Shown: one piece after another, positions 1 to 9,027 of the stretch | Layout: each line of letters starts with the position of its first letter | Numbering within the stretch: the stretch's first letter is position 1 | Assembly (NCBI RefSeq): GCF_009712035.1 | Contig: NZ_VILB01000007.1 | Span: forward strand, 87,437 to 151,436 | DNA from: Anabaena sp. UHCC 0187 | GTDB lineage: Bacteria > Cyanobacteriota > Cyanobacteriia > Cyanobacteriales > Nostocaceae | Reading direction: 5' to 3' | Length of the DNA: 64,000 nt | Notes under the pieces: model-generated | Told to the model about the DNA's origin: nothing | The model's database searches: none | Seen by the model: the letters and a program-made list of their open reading frames with translations, nothing else | Position numbers and translations under genes: made by a program

Positions 1-359
1 CACAGGGCTAATACCAATTTTTCAGCCGCAACACCTTTGAGACAATAACCTTGAGCGCCCACTTCAATTAGCCGCGTAATTAGAGATTTTTGGGAATGGG
101 AAGTAAGAACTAAAACTGGCAAATTGGGATATTTTTGTTTAATTTGATAACAGGCTTCAATCCCGCCAATTCCTGGTAATCCTACATCTAAAATAACGAC
201 ATCGAGAGAATGCTGGTTAACTAATTCAATGGCTGTTTCACCATCTTCTGCTTCAGCAATAATCTCCAAACCAGTTTCTTGCTGCAACCGCACACGCAAG
301 CCTAAACGGAAAAGTTCATCATCCTCAACTAGAAGGATTTTTATAGGGGTAGAAGACAT
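1..359 (-). CDS. Response regulator, NarL-type receiver domain (3' part beyond window)
   Basis: The reverse strand reads open from an ATG at 359 to the window edge and encodes a receiver domain (MSSTPIKILLVEDDELF...). The acidic pair (EDD) is followed by the phosphoacceptor in LDVGLPG, a Thr in VLVLTS, and a Lys in GYCLKG. The 'GxxLKG' ending of the receiver and the LFRLGLR segment are typical of NarL/FixJ regulators, so a LuxR-type HTH is expected outside the window but is not visible. It lies 10 nt downstream of the histidine kinase gene on the same strand, so the two are almost certainly one operon and a cognate pair. The output domain and target genes cannot be determined here. Confidence 0.85.
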   Translation of the reverse strand, partial: MSSTPIKILLVEDDELFRLGLRVRLQQETGLEIIAEAEDGETAIELVNQHSLDVVILDVGLPGIGGIEACYQIKQKYPNLPVLVLTSHSQKSLITRLIEVGAQGYCLKGVAAEKLVLAL

Positions 360-369
360 CTGATATTAT

Positions 370-1479
370 TTAAGGCTGATATGGCAAAACAGGGAGCTTG
401 AAGGCAAAAATAGCGCCATTGGGAACTCTGTTTTCTGCCCATATTATACCGTGATGAGCTTCAATAATTTGCCGAGATAAATAAAGTCCCAATCCTGAAC
501 CTTTGGCTTGACGTTGGGAAAGCTCACCACTATAGCTATTTCCTTGGTAAAATCTTTCAAATAAGTGGGAAAACTGTTCAGGTTGGATACCTGCACCCGT
601 ATCTAAAATCTTGACAACTTGATAGGAAGTTTGGGGTTCTAAAACGATTTCGACATGATCTCCACGTCGAGAATGGTTAATAGCATTGATGAGAAGATTG
701 CTAAAAACTCGTTGCAGTTGCAAAGCATCACCGTGAACCCAAAGAGAGCGTTTCCAATCTGAGTTACCATAGTTTAATGATAGATGAATGCGACGATTTG
801 CCGCTAATTCAATTAAAGTAGACGCTGCCGTTTCTGCTAAAATACTTAAATCCACAGGAGCTAAATCCAGTTTTAAGCCTTCAGTATCATTGCGATAAAC
901 ATCTAACAAAGTTTCTAATAAATCTAAAGAAGTTTCATGACTACGTACCATTGTTGCCAAAACTTTTTGCTGAGTTGGTAAAACCGCACCAAATTTTTCT
1001 TGTTGAAAGGCTTTAATAGTTTCAATTGCTCCTAAAAGTGGCGTTTTTAAATCGTGGGTAAGTGTAGAAGCAAAATCTTCTCGTAGCCTCACTAATTGCG
1101 CTTGGCTTTCTAATTGAGTTTGAGTAAGGGCAATGGCTTTTTGAGATTTTCTTAATCGCTGACTTAAAAATCCTGTAACTATCAAAGCCATTGCAGCAAT
1201 GACTCGACTCGCAACAGTAGAAGCCCGAATTACTTCACTTCCAGGTATCCACACATTTAACATAGTTAGAAAAACAGCCATAAATGTGGCGCTGGTTGTT
1301 GCCATTCCCCCAAACCAAGAATTGACTAATAAAATTGCTCCACTGTAGAGATATCCAAAAACATAGTCATTTGGGGTAGAATATTCTAAAACTGCTAGAA
1401 AGATAAATATAGTCACAATCAGTAATATTTTACTAACGCGTAAATTATTGTTTATTAATTTATTTTTAAAATATGCCAT
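370..1479 (-). CDS. Membrane-bound sensor histidine kinase
   Basis: A 369-residue protein. The N-terminal ~110 residues contain about four hydrophobic segments with almost no periplasmic loop. A short linker leads to a HisKA dimerisation domain (phosphoacceptor His in STLTHDLKTPLLG, about residue 145) and a HATPase_c domain with N-box NLLINAINHS, G1 box DTGAGI and G2 box GSGLGLYLSRQI. It should autophosphorylate and pass phosphate to the regulator encoded 10 nt downstream. A HisKA kinase paired with a NarL-like regulator is a less common combination, though known in cyanobacteria. The membrane-embedded sensor suggests an intramembrane or envelope signal. It diverges from the kdp operon across a 310-bp gap, and the kdp-encoded KdpD here has no kinase domain, so a role in potassium or osmotic control is possible but only inferred. 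Confidence 0.9.
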   Translation of the reverse strand: MAYFKNKLINNNLRVSKILLIVTIFIFLAVLEYSTPNDYVFGYLYSGAILLVNSWFGGMATTSATFMAVFLTMLNVWIPGSEVIRASTVASRVIAAMALIVTGFLSQRLRKSQKAIALTQTQLESQAQLVRLREDFASTLTHDLKTPLLGAIETIKAFQQEKFGAVLPTQQKVLATMVRSHETSLDLLETLLDVYRNDTEGLKLDLAPVDLSILAETAASTLIELAANRRIHLSLNYGNSDWKRSLWVHGDALQLQRVFSNLLINAINHSRRGDHVEIVLEPQTSYQVVKILDTGAGIQPEQFSHLFERFYQGNSYSGELSQRQAKGSGLGLYLSRQIIEAHHGIIWAENRVPNGAIFAFKLPVLPYQP

Positions 1480-1531
1480 TTACTAAGTTACCTTTTTTCG
1501 ACTTATATAACTATAGCAATTATCAAAATTT

Positions 1532-1565
1532 AGATCACCGACTTCTTCAAGAAGTCAGGGATCTT
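1532..1565. repeat. GATCCCCGA-type dispersed hairpin in the kinase/kdpA divergent gap
   Basis: An imperfect palindrome whose arms read agatcaccgacttctt and aagaagtcagggatctt (one mismatch per arm). The same hairpin family recurs at 14714-14747 and 19400-19443. It is the only recognisable structure in the 310-bp intergenic stretch 1480-1789, which must also hold the kdp promoter. No -10/-35 pair or operator could be assigned with confidence. A TAGGAG at 1772-1777 precedes the kdpA ATG at 12 nt. Confidence 0.75.
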
Positions 1566-1789
1566 GTTTACTAGCGTTTAGATTTTCACTAAACTTTACT
1601 AAACACTGATATATATCTTTGGGTAGACAGATAAATAGAAAAAATAAACAGTTTTTATATCCTTGTATTGCTTGTTTTTATTCCGAAAATCATCAATGAT
1701 ATAAATTCATCCAGACTACGATATGGCTGAATCATTCAAAAATTGATTTTACTGAATTTTACTGATACTGCTAGGAGCTTTTATAATTC

Positions 1790-3469
1790 ATGTTACAAGG
1801 TTGGATGCAAATTGCATTGACATTAATTATCGTCATTGCCACTACTCCCTTACTAGGGAGATATATCGCTCGCGTTTTTCTAGGAGAAAAAACACTGCTA
1901 GACTCTGTTTTAAATCCCTTAGAAAGAATAATATTTGTATTAAGTGGAGTTCGTCCAGAAGATGAAATGACAGGTTGGGGATATGCCAAAGCGGTACTTT
2001 ATAGTAATCTTGTCATGGCAATTTTGGTATTTGCCATCTTCATGACTCAAGGATTTTTACCACTAAATCCTACAGGATTAAAAGCACCAAATTGGGATTT
2101 GGCATTACATACCACTCTCTCCTTTTTAACTAACACAGATCAACAACATTACTCTGGAGAAACAACATATAGTTATGCTAGTCAAACCTTTGCTTTAGGT
2201 TTTTTAATGTTTACCTCAGCAGCCACAGGTTTAGCGGTGGGTATTGCCTTTATTCGTGGTTTAACGGGGAGAGGATTAGGTAACTTTTATGGTGATTTAA
2301 CTAAAGCAATTACCCGAATTTTACTACCTATGTCTATTGTCGGGGGATTATTATTAATCATGGCTGGTGTCCCCGAAACCCTTGCAGGAGTAGCAACAGC
2401 CACAACATTAGAAGGAGCAACACAAGCGATCGCTCGCGGACCAGTTGCTCACTTTGAAATTATCAAACAAATTGGTGAAAATGGCGGCGGTTTTTTTGGT
2501 GTTAACTCAGCCCACCCCTTTGAAAATCCCAACGGTTTTTCTAATTTATTAGCAACTTGGGCAATGATTTCTATTCCTTCAGCTTTTATTTACACTTACG
2601 GAGTATTCGCTAATAATCTCAAACAAGCATGGTTAGTATTTTGGATGGTATTTATCATCTTTATTTTCTTAGTAGCAATAACAGCAATTGGTGAATATCA
2701 AGGAAATCCACTTGTTAATTCCTTGTTAGGATCACAGCAACCTAACTTAGAAGGAAAAGAAGTCAGATTTGGTTGGGCGCAAACAGCACTTTGGGCAGTG
2801 ATGACAACAGCAACAATGTGTGGTGCTGTCAACGGAATGCACGATTCCTTAATGCCACCTGGCGGATTTTCCACCCTCTCAAATCTGTTTTTACAAATTA
2901 TTTGGGGAGGACAAGGAACAGGCACAGCATATTTATTTATCTACTTGATTTTGGCAGTATTCCTGACTGGTTTAATGGTAGGAAGAACACCAGAATTTTT
3001 AGGACGAAAAATTGAAAAACAAGAAATAGTTCTTTCCAGTGTAATTTTATTAGTTCATCCTTTCGCAGTTTTAATCCCTTGGGCAATAGTTTTTGCCTTT
3101 CCTGACGTGCTTTCAGGTATTAGTAACCCAGGATTTCATGGAGTTTCTCAAGTAGTTTATGAATACGCTTCTGCTGCTGCCAATAACGGTTCTGGTTTTG
3201 AAGGATTGGGAGATAATACCCTGTGGTGGAATCTCAGCACCAGTGTCAGCATTTTAGCCGGTCGTTACATTCCTATCATCGCTTTACTATTATTAGCAGA
3301 TGGTATTTCTAGAAAACAACCAGTTCCCATGACTGCCGGTACTCTCAGAACAGATACTCGTTTATTTACCGGAGTTACAGGAGGAGTAATTTTAATTCTG
3401 GGGGCGCTAACCTTCTTTCCCGTATTAGTTTTAGGTCCAATTGCAGAATGGTTTTTAATTGCCAAATAA
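1790..3469 (+). CDS. kdpA: Potassium-transporting ATPase subunit A
   Basis: A 559-residue polytopic membrane protein, the usual KdpA length, related to the SKT/Trk family of K+ channels. It forms the K+-selective pore of the high-affinity Kdp ATPase. Selectivity-filter-like loops are visible: [11 protein letters not shown] (about residue 115), [19 protein letters not shown] (about residue 228), a segment around [16 protein letters not shown], and a fourth around [13 protein letters not shown]. About ten hydrophobic helices separate them. It is the first gene of kdpA-B-F-like-C-D, all on the plus strand, with 93 nt to kdpB. Expression is expected to respond to K+ limitation or osmotic stress from family knowledge. 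The sequence itself shows only the operon arrangement and a divergent two-component gene pair upstream. Confidence 0.97.
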   Translation: MLQGWMQIALTLIIVIATTPLLGRYIARVFLGEKTLLDSVLNPLERIIFVLSGVRPEDEMTGWGYAKAVLYSNLVMAILVFAIFMTQGFLPLNPTGLKAPNWDLALHTTLSFLTNTDQQHYSGETTYSYASQTFALGFLMFTSAATGLAVGIAFIRGLTGRGLGNFYGDLTKAITRILLPMSIVGGLLLIMAGVPETLAGVATATTLEGATQAIARGPVAHFEIIKQIGENGGGFFGVNSAHPFENPNGFSNLLATWAMISIPSAFIYTYGVFANNLKQAWLVFWMVFIIFIFLVAITAIGEYQGNPLVNSLLGSQQPNLEGKEVRFGWAQTALWAVMTTATMCGAVNGMHDSLMPPGGFSTLSNLFLQIIWGGQGTGTAYLFIYLILAVFLTGLMVGRTPEFLGRKIEKQEIVLSSVILLVHPFAVLIPWAIVFAFPDVLSGISNPGFHGVSQVVYEYASAAANNGSGFEGLGDNTLWWNLSTSVSILAGRYIPIIALLLLADGISRKQPVPMTAGTLRTDTRLFTGVTGGVILILGALTFFPVLVLGPIAEWFLIAK

Positions 3470-3505
3470 ACTTATGACCTACAAAAAATATCTTTCAATC
3501 TTTCA

Positions 3506-3543
3506 TTTCTCTGCGTCCTCTGCGCCTCTGCGGTTCGTTCTCC
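3506..3543. repeat. Dispersed 'CTCTGCGTCC' repeat between kdpA and kdpB
   Basis: A short purine/pyrimidine-asymmetric element (ctctgcgtcctctgcgcctc...) of a family dispersed in Nostocales genomes. Related copies in this window are at 5873-5911, 21523-21556 (inside ileS), 44284-44316 (end of the GH65 gene) and 50530-50562. It separates two genes that are otherwise expected to be tightly coupled. Confidence 0.8.
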
Positions 3544-3562
3544 TATAAATAACTAAACATCC

Positions 3563-5629
3563 ATGAAAACTACAAAAACTCGACAAGAACGGAAACATAC
3601 TCCCAAGGTTAAAAATACTGGAATTTATTCTAGGGCATTTAAACAAGCGTTTGTCAAATTAGACCCACGCAATATGCTAAAAAATCCAGTTATGTTTTTA
3701 GTATGGGTGGGGACGATTGTTACGGTTTTAGTAACTATTGAACCAAATCTTTTTGGGGTTAATCCTGATAAAAATCCTCGGCTTTTTAACGGTCTAATTA
3801 TGATAATTCTGTTCTTTACTCTTGTGTTTGCAAATTTTGCGGAAGCTGTGGCTGAAGGAAGAGGAAAAGCACAAGCTGACTCATTACGGGCGACAAAATC
3901 CGATGTCACAGCCCGAAAACTGCTTCCTGACGGTTCTATTCAAGAAGTTAGTTCCGCTACTCTGCGACGTGGTGATCAAATTAAAGTTATCGCTGGTGAT
4001 GTTATCCCCGCAGACGGAGAAGTAATTGGTGGAGTAGCTGCTGTAGATGAATCTGCTATTACTGGAGAATCTGCACCAGTTTTAAAGCAACCGGGAACTG
4101 ATATTGCTAGTTCTGTTACGGGAGGAACGCGCATTAATTCTGATGAATTAACTATTAGGGTAACATCAGATCCTGGTCAAGGTTTTATTGACCGCATGAT
4201 TGCTTTAGTAGAAGGCGCTTCTCGCACTAAAACCCCGAATGAAATTGCTTTAACTGTACTTTTAGCAGTGCTAACTCAAGTTTTTTTAGTGGTAATTGTC
4301 ACGCTACCTACAGTGTCAGTTTATGTTAAGTCACCTGTAAGTATTGCCGTCTTAATTGCTTTATTGGTGGCGTTAATTCCGACAACAATTGGCGGATTAT
4401 TGAGTGCAATTGGCATTGCCGGAATGGATAGAGTTGCTCAATTTAACGTCATAGCTACTTCTGGCAGGGCTGTAGAAGCCTGTGGAGATATTAACACTTT
4501 GGTTTTAGATAAAACGGGAACAATTACATTAGGAAACCGCATGGCGGAGGAATTTATTCCTGTTAAAGGTCATTCCCTCAATGAAGTTGCCCAAATTTCC
4601 TTAGCATCCAGTATTTTTGATGAAACTCCCGAAGGAAAATCAATTGTTAAATTAGCCGAATCATTAGGAGCAAAATTGAGTTTTAGTCCCACAACTGCGG
4701 AGGGGATTGAATTTTCAGCAAAAACGCGCATGAGTGGGATTGATTTACCGAATGGAGTAGAAATTCGTAAAGGTGCTGTAGACGCAATTAAAGGATTTGT
4801 GCGTTCTCGAAATGGACAATTAACGCCAGAACTCGATACGGCTTATGAGCGAGTTTCTAAATTAGGAGGAACACCATTAGCAATTTGTCAAAATAATGAT
4901 ATTTACGGTGTAATTTATCTCAAAGATATTATTAAACCGGGGATTAAAGAACGATTTGATCAAATGCGAAGAATGGGAATTAAAACTATAATGCTGACAG
5001 GAGATAACCGTCTTACTGCTTCAGTAATTGCAGAAGAAGCTGGTGTAGATGATTTTATTGCTGAAGCAACTCCAGAGGATAAAATTGAAGTAATTCGCAA
5101 TGAACAAGCTCAAGGAAAATTAGTTGCTATGACTGGAGATGGTACTAATGATGCCCCAGCTTTAGCTCAAGCAAATGTGGGTGTGGCTATGAATTCTGGT
5201 ACACAAGCGGCGAAGGAAGCTGCTAATATGGTGGACTTGGATTCTGACCCGACAAAATTAATTGATATCGTCACTATTGGTAAACAGTTACTAATTACTC
5301 GTGGGGCTTTAACAACTTTTTCTCTGGCTAATGATATCGCTAAATACTTCGCAATTATTCCGGCAATTTTTCCAGGTATTGGTGTTAGTGGTTTAAATAT
5401 TATGGGTTTAGTAAGTACCCAATCGGCGGTTTTATCAGCTTTGATTTACAACGCTTTAATTATTCCCGCGTTGATTCCCTTAGCGTTAACTGGTGTGAAA
5501 TTTCGTCCTCTCTCTGCTGACCAACTTTTGCAACGGAATATCTTTATTTACGGATTAGGTGGTGTTATTGCTCCTTTTATTGCTATCAAAATTATTGACG
5601 TTTTCATTGCATCTGTAGGATTAGCTTAA
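3563..5629 (+). CDS. kdpB: Potassium-transporting ATPase ATP-binding subunit B
   Basis: A 688-residue P-type ATPase, the catalytic subunit of Kdp. It carries the phosphorylation motif DKTGTIT (about residue 317), the actuator motif ITGES (about residue 168), the nucleotide-binding segments expected of the family, and the hinge motif TGDGTNDAPALAQA (about residue 527). KdpB is about 680 residues in other bacteria, so this is full length. The N-terminal ~20 residues are rich in Lys/Arg/Thr and precede the first transmembrane helix. No strong Shine-Dalgarno precedes the ATG. The gene is 93 nt after kdpA (with a dispersed repeat between them) and 6 nt before the small membrane-protein gene. Confidence 0.97.
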   Translation: MKTTKTRQERKHTPKVKNTGIYSRAFKQAFVKLDPRNMLKNPVMFLVWVGTIVTVLVTIEPNLFGVNPDKNPRLFNGLIMIILFFTLVFANFAEAVAEGRGKAQADSLRATKSDVTARKLLPDGSIQEVSSATLRRGDQIKVIAGDVIPADGEVIGGVAAVDESAITGESAPVLKQPGTDIASSVTGGTRINSDELTIRVTSDPGQGFIDRMIALVEGASRTKTPNEIALTVLLAVLTQVFLVVIVTLPTVSVYVKSPVSIAVLIALLVALIPTTIGGLLSAIGIAGMDRVAQFNVIATSGRAVEACGDINTLVLDKTGTITLGNRMAEEFIPVKGHSLNEVAQISLASSIFDETPEGKSIVKLAESLGAKLSFSPTTAEGIEFSAKTRMSGIDLPNGVEIRKGAVDAIKGFVRSRNGQLTPELDTAYERVSKLGGTPLAICQNNDIYGVIYLKDIIKPGIKERFDQMRRMGIKTIMLTGDNRLTASVIAEEAGVDDFIAEATPEDKIEVIRNEQAQGKLVAMTGDGTNDAPALAQANVGVAMNSGTQAAKEAANMVDLDSDPTKLIDIVTIGKQLLITRGALTTFSLANDIAKYFAIIPAIFPGIGVSGLNIMGLVSTQSAVLSALIYNALIIPALIPLALTGVKFRPLSADQLLQRNIFIYGLGGVIAPFIAIKIIDVFIASVGLA

Positions 5630-5635
5630 TTAATT

Positions 5636-5854
5636 ATGGAATATTTATCAATGGCAATTTCTAAAGGTCATCGTGTTCCGCTAAGTTTGTTTTTACTACT
5701 TTGCTTCAACTTGTTATTAGCACCAGCAGTTCAAGCCGCTACTCCAGTAGCAGAATCGCGTTTTTCGGCTTACACAATTACTTTGTTGGGGCTTGTTATT
5801 CTCAGTCTTTGTGTTTATTTGTTTGTTGTGATTTTTCAGCCGGAGAGGTTTTAA
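5636..5854 (+). CDS. KdpF-like small membrane subunit with an N-terminal signal-like extension
   Basis: A 72-residue protein between kdpB (6-nt gap) and kdpC. The C-terminal helix and ending (LLGLVILSLCVYLFVVIFQPERF region, last 8 residues VVIFQPERF) resemble KdpF, the ~29-residue stabilising subunit of the Kdp complex. Unlike E. coli KdpF it has an N-terminal hydrophobic stretch (about residues 15-34) ending in a possible signal peptidase site, PAVQAA. Translation may start at the first ATG (5636) or at an in-frame ATG at 5651, and the latter gives a cleaner signal peptide. The family position differs from E. coli, where kdpF precedes kdpA. A small ORF between kdpB and kdpC is known in Anabaena kdp operons and has been called kdpG. 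I make the match from position and end motif only. Confidence 0.8.
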   Translation: MEYLSMAISKGHRVPLSLFLLLCFNLLLAPAVQAATPVAESRFSAYTITLLGLVILSLCVYLFVVIFQPERF

Positions 5855-5872
5855 GATGAACCATATTTTTTA

Positions 5873-5911
5873 TTTCGCGCAGAGACGCTAAGGAGCAAAG
5901 GCGCAAAGGAA
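5873..5911. repeat. Dispersed 'GCAGAGACGC' repeat between kdpF-like gene and kdpC
   Basis: An element reading cgcgcagagacgctaagg followed by agcaaaggcgcaaagg. It is the opposite-strand sense of the repeat at 3506-3543. A ~100-nt gap otherwise separates two genes of one operon. Two copies in inverse sense inside one operon could pair in the kdp transcript. Confidence 0.75.
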
Positions 5912-5940
5912 GAAATATATTTTGTTGTGGTTTTTAAATC

Positions 5941-5947
5941 AGGGAGG
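5941..5947 (+). promoter_or_regulatory. Ribosome binding site fixing the kdpC start
   Basis: AGGGAGG lies 7 nt before the ATG at 5955. The reading frame is open further upstream to a TTG at 5922, but the strong Shine-Dalgarno would then lie inside the coding sequence. The ATG at 5955 is therefore chosen. Confidence 0.85.
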
Positions 5948-5954
5948 TTTGAAT

Positions 5955-6566
5955 ATGAGTCAGAGGCATCAAGTTAGTAAAGCGATTCGTTCGACTTTGG
6001 TTTTGTGGGTACTAACGGCTTTTATTTATCCGTTATTTATGTTAGTTTCGGGGCAATTTGCTTTTTCTTATCAGGCAAATGGGAGTTTAATTAGAAGTTC
6101 TCAAGGTGTGATTATTGGTTCAGCTTTAATCGGTCAACCTTTTGCCAGCGAAAAGTATTTTTGGGGTCGTCCTAGCACTACTAATTACAGCACAGCAGAC
6201 CCAAAAAAGGATGAAGCTGGTGTTTTGAAGACTGGGGTATCTGGTGCTAGTAATTTAGCTCCGAGTAATCCAGCATTGTTGGAACGTATTAACGGAAATG
6301 AAGGTGAAATTAATAAACTTAAAAAAGCGGGTATCCAAGCTACGGCGGATTTGGTTTATACTTCTGGTTCAAGTCTTGATCCTCACATTACTCCTGAAGG
6401 TGCTAAGGTACAAGTTGCACGAGTAGCGAAAGCGCGAGGAATTGAACCAAAGCAACTGGAAACTTTAATTTCTCAAAACACAGATGGTCGCTTTTTGGGT
6501 ATATTTGGTGAACCTGGTGTGAATGTTTTGAACCTAAATTTATCATTGGATAAAATTAGCAAATAA
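5955..6566 (+). CDS. kdpC: Potassium-transporting ATPase subunit C
   Basis: A 203-residue protein with one N-terminal transmembrane helix (about residues 12-35) and a soluble C-terminal domain. Family motifs are present: GSALIGQPF, YFWGRPS, SGASNLAPSNP, and DPHITPEGA followed by QVARVAKARG. KdpC is the chaperone-like or K+-affinity subunit that contacts KdpA and KdpB. The ending GEPGVNVLNLNLSLD is also typical (LNVLELNLALD in homologues). The start is set by a strong AGGGAGG. It lies 14 nt upstream of kdpD. Confidence 0.96.
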   Translation: MSQRHQVSKAIRSTLVLWVLTAFIYPLFMLVSGQFAFSYQANGSLIRSSQGVIIGSALIGQPFASEKYFWGRPSTTNYSTADPKKDEAGVLKTGVSGASNLAPSNPALLERINGNEGEINKLKKAGIQATADLVYTSGSSLDPHITPEGAKVQVARVAKARGIEPKQLETLISQNTDGRFLGIFGEPGVNVLNLNLSLDKISK

Positions 6567-6580
6567 GTAGGAATTTGTTC

Positions 6581-7702
6581 ATGTTTCATCCCAATACACC
6601 CTCTCCTGATAGTTCTTATATTCGTCCGGCTCGACGAGGAAAGCATAAAATATTTATTGGTATGGCTCCCGGTGTGGGGAAAACCTATAAAATGCTGGAA
6701 GAGGCACATCAACTTAAAAAAGAAGGTATTGATGTTGTGATTGGCTTTTTGGAAACTCATGGACGCAAAGATACGGCTGTAAAAGCTGTAGGATTGGAGG
6801 TAATTCCGAGAAAAGTCATTATTCACAAAAATATCAACCTCCAAGAAATGGATACAAATGCGATTTTAGATCGCTCTCCTCAACTGGTTTTAATTGATGA
6901 ATTAGCCCATACAAATGTCCCTGGTTCAGTTAGAGAAAAACGCTATCAAGATGTCGAATTAATTTTAGCGGCTGGGATAGATGTTTACTCGACTGTGAAT
7001 ATTCAACATCTGGAAAGTTTGAATGATTTAGTAGCACGAATTACGGGTGTTGTGGTGCGAGAACGGATTCCTGATAGATTATTAGATGAAGCTGATGCTG
7101 TGGTTGTGATTGATGTGACTCCAGAAACTTTAGAAGAACGGTTGCAAGAAGGTAAAATCTATACTCCTGATAAAATTGAGCAGTCCCTACAAAACTTTTT
7201 TCAACGGCGGAATCTGATTGCTTTACGAGAATTAGCATTAAGAGAAGTTGCTGATACTGTTGAAGAAGAAGCAAATACTTCTATTGCTGCTGGACAAATT
7301 CGCAATGTTCACGAACGGGTTTTAGTATGTGTATCTACTTATCCTAATTCGATTCAATTATTACGGCGTGGGGCGCGACTTGCCAGTTATATGAATGCGA
7401 AATTTTATACTGTATTTGTTGCGAGTCCTGAACGATTTCTTAGTAAGGAAGAAAGTTTACATATTCATACTTGTGAGCAACTTTGCAAAGAATTTGCTGG
7501 TGAATTTATCCATGTTAAAAGTAATAATGTTCCTCAAGCGATCGCTCAAGTTGCTACAACTCATCATATCACTCAAATAGTCATCGGTGAAAGTCAGCAA
7601 CCCCGATGGAAAAGATTTTTTAAACGCTCTTTCACACAACGCTTGCTGGAGTTAATCAGAAATCAGAACATAGATTTACACATTATCGCTACAGAGAAAT
7701 AA
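6581..7702 (+). CDS. kdpD: Short KdpD: N-terminal sensor domain plus USP-like domain, no kinase
   Basis: A 373-residue protein matching only the cytoplasmic N-terminal part of E. coli KdpD. It has the KdpD domain with Walker A GMAPGVGKT (about residue 28) and Walker B VLIDELAHTN (about residue 103), then a universal-stress-protein-like domain from about residue 240 to the end. The transmembrane, HisKA and HATPase modules of full-length KdpD (~890 residues) are absent, and no kdpE follows. Such short KdpD proteins are known in cyanobacteria, including Anabaena and Synechocystis. An upstream in-frame TTG at 6575 is less likely than the ATG at 6581, which has a GTAGGA about 8 nt before it. How it signals is unknown. 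Cooperation with a separate kinase, or the divergent one at 370-1479, is speculation. Confidence 0.93.
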   Translation: MFHPNTPSPDSSYIRPARRGKHKIFIGMAPGVGKTYKMLEEAHQLKKEGIDVVIGFLETHGRKDTAVKAVGLEVIPRKVIIHKNINLQEMDTNAILDRSPQLVLIDELAHTNVPGSVREKRYQDVELILAAGIDVYSTVNIQHLESLNDLVARITGVVVRERIPDRLLDEADAVVVIDVTPETLEERLQEGKIYTPDKIEQSLQNFFQRRNLIALRELALREVADTVEEEANTSIAAGQIRNVHERVLVCVSTYPNSIQLLRRGARLASYMNAKFYTVFVASPERFLSKEESLHIHTCEQLCKEFAGEFIHVKSNNVPQAIAQVATTHHITQIVIGESQQPRWKRFFKRSFTQRLLELIRNQNIDLHIIATEK

Positions 7703-7926
7703 ATTTTAATATTTGTGAATCTATCTTAGATAAGATGCAACTTTATGATTTTTTGTATAGGGTGAATATCAAACCTGCTCCGAAAAATCTATCCTCACAA
7801 GTTACTCAAATTCTTGGTGTATAAATATAATTGGTACTGAAGGTTAAGGCTGATTTTAGCAAAAATTAACCTAAAAGGCCAGATATAATCATTATCATTA
7901 GTTAGCAACTTAACATCGAGGTATAT

Positions 7927-8457
7927 ATGTTTAATAGAATTCTAGTTGCGGTAGATCGTTCAGATATGAGCATAAAAGTTTTTGAGCAAGCTTTATCTTT
8001 AGCCAAGATCACATCTGCAAGCTTAATGTTACTGCACGTTTTATCACAGGAAGAAGAAGGCAGTCCTGAAGCCCTGGTTTATCCGAATATTGACTACTAT
8101 CCCGGTTGGAATGAGCAAAGTTTTAAATTATACCAAGAGCATTGGGAAAAATTTAAAAATGAAGGTTTGCAGATGTTACAGTCATGGAGCGCCCAAGCTA
8201 ATACATCCGGTGTTAATACGGAGTTTACGCAAAATGCTGGTAGTCCAGGCAGAATGATTTGTGAATTAGCTACCACTTGGAATGCTGATCTGATTATGAT
8301 GGGACGACGGGGACGTTCTGGAATAGCAGAATTTTTTCTCGGTAGTGTGAGTAACTATGTGTTGCATCATGCACCTTGTTCCGTGCAGATTGTCCATCTT
8401 CCTATTAGTTCCAAAGCGGTAGAGGCTACTTCAAAAACTACCACTTTTAGTAACTAA
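7927..8457 (+). CDS. Universal stress protein (UspA family)
   Basis: A 176-residue single-domain protein. The N-terminus MFNRILVAVDRSDMS and the C-terminal ATP-binding signature GRRGRSGIAEFFLGSVSNYV (G-2x-G-9x-G-S/N pattern) indicate a nucleotide-binding USP. A ~17-residue polar tail (about residues 160-176) follows the last strand. It follows kdpD by 224 nt, in which nothing recognisable was found, and precedes hoxE by only 57 nt on the same strand. It could be read through into the hox cluster or be a stress-linked neighbour of kdp. GAGGTATAT precedes the ATG. Confidence 0.93.
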   Translation: MFNRILVAVDRSDMSIKVFEQALSLAKITSASLMLLHVLSQEEEGSPEALVYPNIDYYPGWNEQSFKLYQEHWEKFKNEGLQMLQSWSAQANTSGVNTEFTQNAGSPGRMICELATTWNADLIMMGRRGRSGIAEFFLGSVSNYVLHHAPCSVQIVHLPISSKAVEATSKTTTFSN

Positions 8458-8514
8458 GGCAAAGGTAAGAGGTAAAATATTTACCGATTACCAATCCTAT
8501 AACGTGGAAAAAAT

Positions 8515-9027
8515 ATGAAAACATCAGTTCCACCTCCTACAACCCATCCCAGTGGGGACAAGCGGTTAAAGATGTTGGACGCAACCATCAAGCGTCATCA
8601 ATATCAACAAGATGCACTGATTGAAATTCTGCATCGGGCTTCCGAACTATTTGGTTATTTAGAACTGGATTTATTATTGTACATTTCCCATAGCCTGAAA
8701 TTACCACCTAGTCGGGTCTATGGGGTAGCTACCTTCTATCATTTGTTTTCCCTAGCACCGAAAGGGGTTCATAACTGTGTGGTGTGTACAGGTACAGCTT
8801 GTTATGTCAAAGGCTCACAGACTATCTTAACTAAGTTAGAGCAGTTTACGCAAATTCACGCAGGAGAAACTACCCCAGATGGTCAAATTTCTCTGATGAC
8901 GGCTAGATGTTTGGGGGCTTGTGGAATTGCCCCAGCGGTGGTGTTTGATGGCGCTGTTTTAGGTAATCAAACCCCGGAATCAGTATCTGAAAAAGTGGGA
9001 GAATGGCTGCAAAATGGAACTAAATGA
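8515..9027 (+). CDS. hoxE: Bidirectional hydrogenase diaphorase subunit HoxE
   Basis: A 170-residue NuoE/24-kDa-type thioredoxin-fold iron-sulfur protein. The four [2Fe-2S] ligands are visible as CTGTAC (two Cys) and CLGAC (two Cys), within [13 protein letters not shown] and [12 protein letters not shown]. HoxE is part of the HoxEFU diaphorase that exchanges electrons with NAD(P)H or ferredoxin/flavodoxin. The 3' end overlaps hoxF by 14 nt, which suggests translational coupling. It is the first gene of the hox cluster. The upstream gap of 57 nt is short for an independent promoter, so the transcription start may lie within or before the stress-protein gene. Confidence 0.96.
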   Translation: MKTSVPPPTTHPSGDKRLKMLDATIKRHQYQQDALIEILHRASELFGYLELDLLLYISHSLKLPPSRVYGVATFYHLFSLAPKGVHNCVVCTGTACYVKGSQTILTKLEQFTQIHAGETTPDGQISLMTARCLGACGIAPAVVFDGAVLGNQTPESVSEKVGEWLQNGTK

